DNA of 64,000 bases, from positions 20,415,255 through 20,479,254 of the forward strand of contig CM046008.1 in assembly GCA_025175895.1 (NCBI GenBank). The letters run 5' to 3'. The stretch comes from Wurfbainia villosa. Its lineage: Eukaryota > Streptophyta > Magnoliopsida > Zingiberales > Zingiberaceae. Shown one piece after another: positions 57,583-64,000 of the stretch. Numbering within the stretch: the first letter of the stretch is position 1; every line of letters starts with the position of its first letter. A model generated the notes under the pieces. It was not told the DNA's origin and searched no databases. It saw nothing but the letters and a program-made list of their open reading frames with translations. The position numbers and the translations under genes are program-made.

Positions 57583-58300
57583 ATGTCATCTAACACGACA
57601 CACCCCCTCAACTTGCGATCTGTCCTTGAGAAGGACAAGCTCAATGGAGCGAACTTTCTTGACTGGTATAGGAACTTGAGGATTATCCTCAAGCAAGAAT
57701 GCAAACTGTATGTCCTAGAGTCTACACTCAAATACCTGCCCCTGCGGCCACTCGTGCTGAAAAAGATGCTTATAAGAAGCATCAAGATGACGCATTAGAT
57801 GTGTCATGCCTTATGCTTGCAACCATGAACTCTGAGCTTCAGAAGCAACATGAGAACATGGATGCCTATGATATGGTTGAGCATTTGAAACAACTATATC
57901 AAGGACAAGCGAGCATGAGCGTTTGAAGTGTCTAAGGCTCTTTTTGCATGCAAGATGCAAGAAGGAACACTGTAGGAACTCACGTGCCTTAAAATGATTG
58001 AGGTACGTTGAGAACCTTGAAGACTAGGTTTTCCATCGAGCCAAGAATTGGCAACCGATGTTATCCTGCAATCGCGTTTGGAAGCATATAATCAATTCAT
58101 CATGAATTATAACATGAATGAAATTGATAAACCTTTGCTGAGATTCTCGGCATGTTAAGAATCAACCGAATCTCAAAAGAAAGTTAACGCGTGCTAATGG
58201 TCAAGAAGGGCAAGGTAGCGCAAAGGCAAGGGTAAGACCCAAGCCAAAGGCAAGGCCAATTCATCCACTTCAAAGGGTAAAGGTAAAGTACCTAAGGAAG
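57583..58300 (+). pseudogene. D gag, broken
   Basis: It starts MSSNTTHPLNLRSVLEKDKL and NGANFLDWYRNLRIILKQE at 57583, the natural first ATG after the leader. A frameshift at about 57715 moves to IPAPAATRAEKDAYKKHQDD and MLATMNSELQKQHENMDAYD, with a stop at 57924. Later parts (QFIMNYNMNEIDKPL and a Lys-Gly-rich tail with KGKVPKEG) lie in other frames. The zinc knuckle is not readable. Confidence 0.82.
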
Positions 58301-58315
58301 GGACCGTTTCCATTC

Positions 58316-58870
58316 TTGGTGAGATCGACACCGAAGCGGAATCGCAAAGTCTACCTTGAGGAAGTAAAGAATAAAAGAAGTGGGACTTCTGCCTCAGGTA
58401 TACACATTATAGAAGTTAATCTATCTATTTCTTCTACATGGGTATTAGATACCGGATGTGCATCTCACATTTGTACTAATGTGCAGGGACTGAGAAATAG
58501 TAGACTAATGGCAAAGGGCGAAGTGGACCTACGAGTAGGCAATGGCGCAAAAGTTGCTGCTGTAGCTGTAGGAACATATTCCTTGTCTTTGCCCACTGGG
58601 CTTATCTTAGAACTAGAGGAGTGCTTATATGTACCTGCATTGACAAAGAACATAATTTCTGTATCTTGTTTAGACAAGAAAAACTTTTCTTTTATAATAA
58701 AGGACAAATGTTGTTCCATTTATTTGAATGAAATGTTCTATTGTAATGCACCACTTATGAATGGTCTCTATGTTCTAGATTTAGAAAACCCAATATATAA
58801 CATAAATAAACGGTTCAAATCGAATGATTTGAACCAAACATATCTCTGGCACACGCCTAGGTCACATAAA
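58316..58870 (+). pseudogene. D protease and GAG-pre-integrase
   Basis: Protease active site STWVLDTGCASHICTNVQGL at about 58430, flap-side VDLRVGNGAKVAAVAVGTYS, ECLYVPALTKNIISVSCLDK, then NEMFYCNAPLMNGLYVLDLE and NDLNQTYLWH. The frame breaks right before the HLGHIN zinc site. Confidence 0.86.
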
Positions 58871-59760
58871 TGAAAAACGCATATCCCAACTCCATAAAGA
58901 TGGATTATTGGACTCATTTGATTTTGAATCATATGAGGTATGCGAATCTTGTCTTTTAGGAAAGATGACTAAAACTCCATTTAGTGGACATGGCGAGAGA
59001 GCGACGGACTTGTTAGGACTCATACATACTGATGTATGTGGCCCTTTCAATGTCGAAGCCAGAGGAGGCTATAAATACTTTATTACTTTCACTGATGATA
59101 TGAGTAGATTCGGCTACTTATATTTGATGAGACATAAGTCAGAATCCTTTGAAAAGTTCAAAGCATTCAAGAATGAAGTACAAAACCAACTTGGTAAGCG
59201 TATTAAGCTACTTCGATCAGGATCGAGGTGGTGAATACTTAAGTCAAGAGTTTAAGTGATCACTGGTGAGTGTGGGATAATATCCCAACTCACTCCACAG
59301 AACACCACAATGGAATGGTGTATCCGAGAGGAGAAATCGTGTACTCTATTAGATATGGTACGATCAATGATGAGCCGATGATCTACCTACTTCCTTTTGG
59401 GGCTAGCTCTAGAGACAGTGCTTTCACACTTAATCGCGTCCATCAAAAGCCGTAGAAAAGACACCATATACGATATGGATCGAAGAGTCCCAAAATGTCT
59501 TTTATAAAGATTTGGGGTTGTGAAGCTTATGTAAGACATCAAGTCTCAGATAAACTAGGACCCAAATCAGATAAGTGTTATTTTGTAGGATATCCCAAGG
59601 AAACTAAGGGATATTACTTTTACAATCCCACACTTGGCAAGGTGTTTGTTGCCAGAAATGCTGTCTTTCTAGAAAGAGAATTTATTTCTAGAAAAACTAG
59701 TGGGAGTAAAATTCATCTTGAAGAAGTTCAAGATGACGATAACACTAAGGCTTCGATGGA
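58871..59760 (+). pseudogene. D integrase, broken
   Basis: 58908-59234 reads CESCLLGKMTKTPFSGHGER, first Asp in LIHTDVCGPF, and RFGYLYLMRHKSESFEKFK. A one-base insertion breaks the LRSD segment at about 59217, so the second Asp motif (RGGEY) is in another frame. The catalytic Glu region around 59300-59340 is damaged. The C-terminal part SFIKIWGCEAYVRHQVSDKL and YFVGYPKETKGYYFYNP is intact from 59495. Confidence 0.85.
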
Positions 59761-61500
59761 AAATGAACAGGAACCACAAAGTGTTGTGGATGAGGAAAGT
59801 GTTGCCCAAAGAGTTGTGGAGCAGACACCTGTTCAAGTAGACCAACCTCTTCGTAGATCTGATAGGATCCGTCGTCAACCCGAGAGATATTCTTTTCTCT
59901 TGACTAACAACGGTGAGGTATTGCTTGTCGATCTTGATGAGACTACATCCTATCAAGAAGCTATGATGAGCCCAGATTCCGAGAAATGGCTAGAGGCCAT
60001 GAGATCCGAAATGGAATCCATGTACACTAACCAAGTATGGACTTTGGTTGATCCACCTGAAGGGGTAAAACCCATTGGGTGTAAGTGGGTCTTTAAAGTA
60101 AAGACTCCATGGATGGTAATAAGCATACCTATAAAGGTAGATTAGTGGCTATATGATTCAAACATATTCATGGTATTGACTTTGATGAAAAATTTTCACC
60201 AGCTGCGATGCTTAAATCCATTCGTATCTTACTTGTTATTGCAGCCTACCACGATTATTAGATGTGGTAGATGGATGTCAAAACCGCTTTTCTGAATGGA
60301 AAGCTACTCGAGGATGTGTACATGACACACCGAGGGTTTTGAAGATCCAAAGCATCTGAAAGGTATGCAACCGCAAAGGTCCATTTATGGACTAAAGCAA
60401 GCCTCTCGAAGCTGGAATCTTCGATTCGATGATGCAATCAAAGAGTTTGGTTTCATCAAGAATGAAGATGAACCTTGTGTCTACAAGAGAAATAGTGGGA
60501 GCACAGTTGTATTTCTTGTCTTGTATGTAGATGACATACTTCTCATCGGAAATGATATTCCCTCACTCCAGTCTGTGAAGAGGTGGTTAGGGAATTGTTT
60601 CTCGATGAAAGACTTAGGTGAAGCTGCCTATATTCTAGGCATCAAGATCTATAGAGATAGATCTAAAAGATTACTTGGCCTAAGTCAGAGTACATACATT
60701 AATAAAGTGCTAGATCGTTTTGCTATGCAAAATTCCAAGAAAGGATTTCTGCCTTTATCACATGGTGTGAGTCTTTCGAAGACTCAATGTCCCTCTTCTA
60801 AGGAGGAGAGAGATCGCATGGATAAGATCCCTTATGCATCTGCCATAGGGTCTATCATGTACGCCATGCTTTGTACTCGTCCTGACGTCTCGTATGCTTT
60901 GAGCATGACGAGTAGATACCAGTCGGATCCAGGTGAAAGTCACTGGATAGCAGTCAAAAATATTCTTAAATACTTACGAAGAACGAAAGAATATTTCCTG
61001 ATGTTTGGAGGCAATGAGGAGCTAGCTGTAAAGGGTTACAGTGATGCAAGCTTCCAAACAGACAAGGATGACTATAGATCGCAATCGGGGTACGTGTTTT
61101 GCCTGAATGGTGGAGCTGTGAGCTGGAAGAGTTCAAAGCGGGACACACGATTCTTGATTCTACAACAAGGAGTATATTGTCGCGTCGATGCGAAGGAGGT
61201 CGCTTTGGCTCCGCAAGTTCATCAATGAACTTGGGGTAGTTCCTAAGCATTCTGAGATCCAATAGACCTCTATTGTGACAACAATGGGGCTATTGCGAGC
61301 TAAGGAACCTCGATCACATCAGGACCAAACACATATCGGCGCTTCCATCTCATTCGAGAGATCATCGATAGAGGAGATGTGAGGATATGCAGAGTACCGA
61401 TGTAAGCTAACATCGCAGATCCATTGACCAAGGCTTTGGCACAGAGGAAGCATGATGGTCACACTAGGTCACTAGGTATTAGATATCATAGTGATTGGTA
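59761..61500 (+). pseudogene. D RT and RNase H, broken
   Basis: Linker QRVVEQTPVQVDQPLRRSDR, EKWLEAMRSEMESMYTNQVW, PPEGVKPIGCKWVF, a frameshift at 60105, a degenerate stretch to 60360, then one frame 60365-61228 with SIYGLKQASRSWNLRFDDA, YVDD at 60524-60535, YILGIKIYRDRSKRLLGLSQ, MYAMLCTRPDVSYALSMTSR and RNase H KGYSDASFQTDKDDYRSQ. The TEAEYIA segment is scrambled at 61140-61180. The remaining CDNNGA-type and C-terminal parts run to about 61500 in other frames. Confidence 0.88.
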
Positions 61501-61508
61501 CTAGTGCT

Positions 61509-61518
61509 AGTGGGAGAT
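61509..61518 (+). other. Polypurine tract of D
   Basis: AGTGGGAGAT immediately before the 3' LTR. Confidence 0.9.
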
Positions 61519-63394
61519 TGTTAGTTATAGCCCTAGAGCCAATCATGTGATGGTTGAAAAGGGAACATTTTGTATCATATTAAATAAAGGCAAAGGATTG
61601 GTTATTATATTTACATCTTGCTTGTGCCAGCTAAATTAAATATAATAATGCCCTAGAAAAGTAGGTTCTTATCTCTGACATCAATCGCGAATTGATTATG
61701 AGAAGTCAGAGAGAACACTTTCCTAAATGTTCCTAGTCAAGTATTAATATGCAAGGGCAATATTAATACATAAAGACTAGCATGTAGGTCGATTGATGAC
61801 TTGATCTCACAAGTCATGGATATATGATATCAAGTTGACACATGGGTATATATTAGAGAATATATACTGAACTGACCCGCCATGAGAAAGTTTTATGGAT
61901 CGTTATATGAGTGTCATAAACTTTCTCATGTGACTATTGGTATGAATAGTCCTCGAACCTGAAGTCACTACGGTTCCCTACATAAGGAATTATGTACTTT
62001 GGTATCGTCAAACGTCACCCGTAACAGGGTGGACCATAAAGGCGATTACTGGGTATATAACAAATTATGCGGAGGGATGTGAGTGATGTAGATGGGATCT
62101 ATCCCTCTCATATGACGAGAGTGATATCGGTGGGCCCCTTGATTGAGTAGAACTACTAAAACGCATGGTCATGCTCAAATGAGTCAATATGAGATATTGA
62201 GCTCATTTGTTTGAGTTAGTTTACTCAGGGATCAAGAAACACATAGATTGATCGAGGATGACACGGTCTATGCCTCATTGGTCAATCTGATATCAAGGAT
62301 AGAAGGACACGGTCATACATTATAGTAGTCACGGAAAGGTTAGTCGGATCTTGACTTATTTCGTAACTTGGGTAGCAATGATGTATTGCTAGATGACGCT
62401 CATTGCTTGTGTATCTAAAAGAGTTTAGATCCACTGCCAACGTTATGAGAGCCTATAGGGTCACACACAAAGAACATGATGATTAGAAGAATTAGTGCAT
62501 TCTAGTTTGACTAGAATAATTTGGGAATAAGCTTAAGTACAAAATGGTTTTTGGACTTTAAGCTTAATGAGAATTTTAGCTTATTGATTTAATGAGATTA
62601 ATTCAATATGTTACCTTATTGATTTAATGAGATTAATTCAATATGATAACATAAGCTTATTGAATTAATAAGATTAATTCAACATGCATGAATGCCACAC
62701 AAGCATGCCACATAAGCATGCCACCTAAGCTAGATAAGGTGGGCTTATTGAATTAATAAGATTAATTCAACATGCATGAATGTCACACAAGCATGCCACA
62801 TAATCATGCCACCTAAGCTAGATAAGGTGGAAGGAGACAAAGTGGTTTTTGTCTCCTTAAAGTGGCCGGCCAAACAAGGTGTCTCAATGCAATGGATTGC
62901 ATTGAATGGTAGGAGGTGAAAGGGTTTTTCCAACCCTATAAAAGACTCCATGGAGTGGCCGGCCAAAGGGTGATTGTGGTTGTGTGAGAGCTTGAGAGCT
63001 TGGTGGAAGCTTTGGTTGTGTGGTTTTGTGAGTGTAGGCTAGCAAGAAGAGTATTCTTCTTCTTCCCTTCTCTTTTTCCCTAGCTTCCTCTCCTTTAGGG
63101 ACTTCTCTAGCAAGAAGTAAAGGAGAGCCCTTCTAGTTTCTCTTTTGTGAGACAAGAGCTTGCTCGTGTGGATACGTATAGAGGCACGGACATTTGAACG
63201 TGTTAAAGATCCAACAAACCAAAAGGAAAAGCGGGATTAACAAGGGCACGCAACAAAGGTAATCCTCTCCTATAAGATAGGTTTGGTTTTAGAGAAATTT
63301 ATTTTGTACGAGGTTTTATTTCGCAAGGATCACTAGGAAGGGATCCTAATTTTTCCATTGCGCATATGCTATTTGGCATATAGAAATCCCTACA
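61519..63394 (+). repeat. D 3' LTR (1876 bp)
   Basis: It matches 45118-46997 with about a dozen scattered substitutions, plus a cluster of changes in hairpin 1 (61672-61712), whose arms are TCTCTGAC/GTCAGAGA here. TATA box at 62937-62944. Confidence 0.94.
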
Positions 63395-63399
63395 CGCAC
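63395..63399. other. Target site duplication of D, right copy (CGCAC)
   Basis: Pairs with TGCAC at 45113-45117. Confidence 0.85.
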
Positions 63400-63482
63400 A
63401 TCCTACTATCTTCCGGCATATACAATATATGATAAGTGCATGAAAGTAATCAAATCCAAAACACACAAAACCGGAAACCATG
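63400..63482 (-). other. B- leader, distal part
   Basis: It continues the B- leader beyond D, matching 25783-25866 of B+ in reverse complement. Confidence 0.85.
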
Positions 63483-63494
63483 GCTCTGATACCA
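63483..63494 (-). other. Primer-binding site of B-
   Basis: TGGTATCAGAGC on the minus strand, six bases from the LTR. Confidence 0.92.
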
Positions 63495-63500
63495 TTTTGA

Positions 63501-64000
63501 TGGCATGCTCGGAGGCTCGTTGGTTTCCATGTCCCCGTATTAAAATTTTCACTAATGAAAACTAATCCGGATGGGATGAGTTTCCTAAGCACAACCAATT
63601 CGTCGTCGTGCTAACGACTTGAGCGATCGCTTGAACAAACTAGTTGTTCAAGCAACCAAACTCTTCTAGTCGGTTAACCGCGGAAGAGAGGACGGACGGA
63701 TCGCCGGTTTTTGTGTTTATCTTCGGGGTCCATGATTATACAAATACATATGGATGTAGACATGTATAATCAACACATATAAACATATTAATAAGAACAT
63801 GCAAAGATCAATAATAAAACTTGTAAAACTTTTATATCTCTTGATTTTCTATCGTATGTCCTAACCTCCTTGTAGACTTCGTGTGGGCGAAGATCCTCCA
63901 CAAGTTGAAGCTTCCTAGATCTTCTTCAATCAAAAGAAAGAAGAATTCTCCTTCCCTTCTTGCTTGAGCCAACCACCAAACCACAAAGGCTTGATGCCGC
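63501..64000 (-). repeat. B- 5' LTR (first 500 bp seen, runs off window)
   Basis: Reverse complement of the B+ LTR 3' part (about 25265-25764): the same GATCCGTCCG/CCGCGG segment and leader junction. It ends by the window edge. Confidence 0.9.

Larger units (their letters stand above)
45118..63394 (+). mobile_element. Ty1/copia element 'D', interrupted by E
   Basis: LTRs of 1880 and 1876 bp, PBS, leader split by E, gag, protease, integrase, RT, RNase H, polypurine tract. Without E and one target copy it is about 8.9 kb. Same family as A, opposite orientation. Confidence 0.94.
31330..64000 (-). mobile_element. Ty1/copia element 'B-', inverted copy interrupted by C and D
   Basis: Pieces are 31330-33944, 42773-45117 and 63395-64000. 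On the minus strand they give 5' LTR (running off the window), PBS, leader, intact-looking gag, protease, integrase, RT, RNase H, polypurine tract and 53 bp of 3' LTR. Joining across C and D restores colinearity with B+ and E. Confidence 0.88.

Overview
This window looks like nuclear DNA from a flowering plant with a repeat-rich genome. From end to end it is a nest of LTR retrotransposons. No host gene, tRNA gene, rRNA gene or CRISPR array could be supported. The evidence for a plant is a Tekay/Del-type Ty3/gypsy element with a chromodomain, several Ty1/copia elements with plant-type polyproteins, and primer-binding sites that all match the 3' end of plant initiator methionine tRNA. The species cannot be named from the sequence.

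Layout. (G) 1-10669: a Ty3/gypsy element on +, cut by the window edge, with LTRs of about 2.66 kb. (F) 10670-13192 and 21940-23239: the 3' half of a Ty1/copia element on +. G sits inside its pol, and element A sits inside its 3' LTR. (A) 13193-21934: a copia element on the minus strand, flanked by the duplicated target GATGT. (H) 23240-23729: probably the start of the LTR of a further minus-strand element. (B+) 23735-30299: a copia element of a second family on +, with its 3' LTR cut to 9 bp. 30300-31329: a 1.03 kb piece of the same family. (B-) 31330-33944, 42773-45117 and 63395-64000: a second, inverted copy of that family, with its 3' LTR cut to 53 bp. (C) 33945-42767: a minus-strand copia element inserted in the B- integrase region, duplicated target GAAAG. 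(D) 45118-63394: a + strand copia element inserted in the B- leader, target CGCAC/TGCAC. (E) 47168-56525: a + strand copia of the B family inserted in the D leader just behind its primer-binding site, duplicated target GCATG.

A, C and D are one related group: about 8.7-8.9 kb each without nested DNA, LTRs of about 1.8-1.9 kb, Angela-like in size and gene order. B+, B- and E form a second group with LTRs of 2.0-2.45 kb that carry a 26-27 bp tandem repeat. Almost all coding regions have stops or frameshifts. The best preserved are the B- gag (302 codons) and the B+ pol, which stays in one frame apart from three stop codons.

The most interesting signals are non-coding or structural. First, the A/C/D LTRs hold a chain of hairpins whose stems differ between C and A/D yet stay paired. 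Second, B+ and B- make a tail-to-tail inverted repeat with arms of about 2.56 kb around a 1.1 kb spacer, a possible source of long hairpin RNA. Third, two B-family copies lost much of gag independently, while one of them (E) still has near-identical LTRs.
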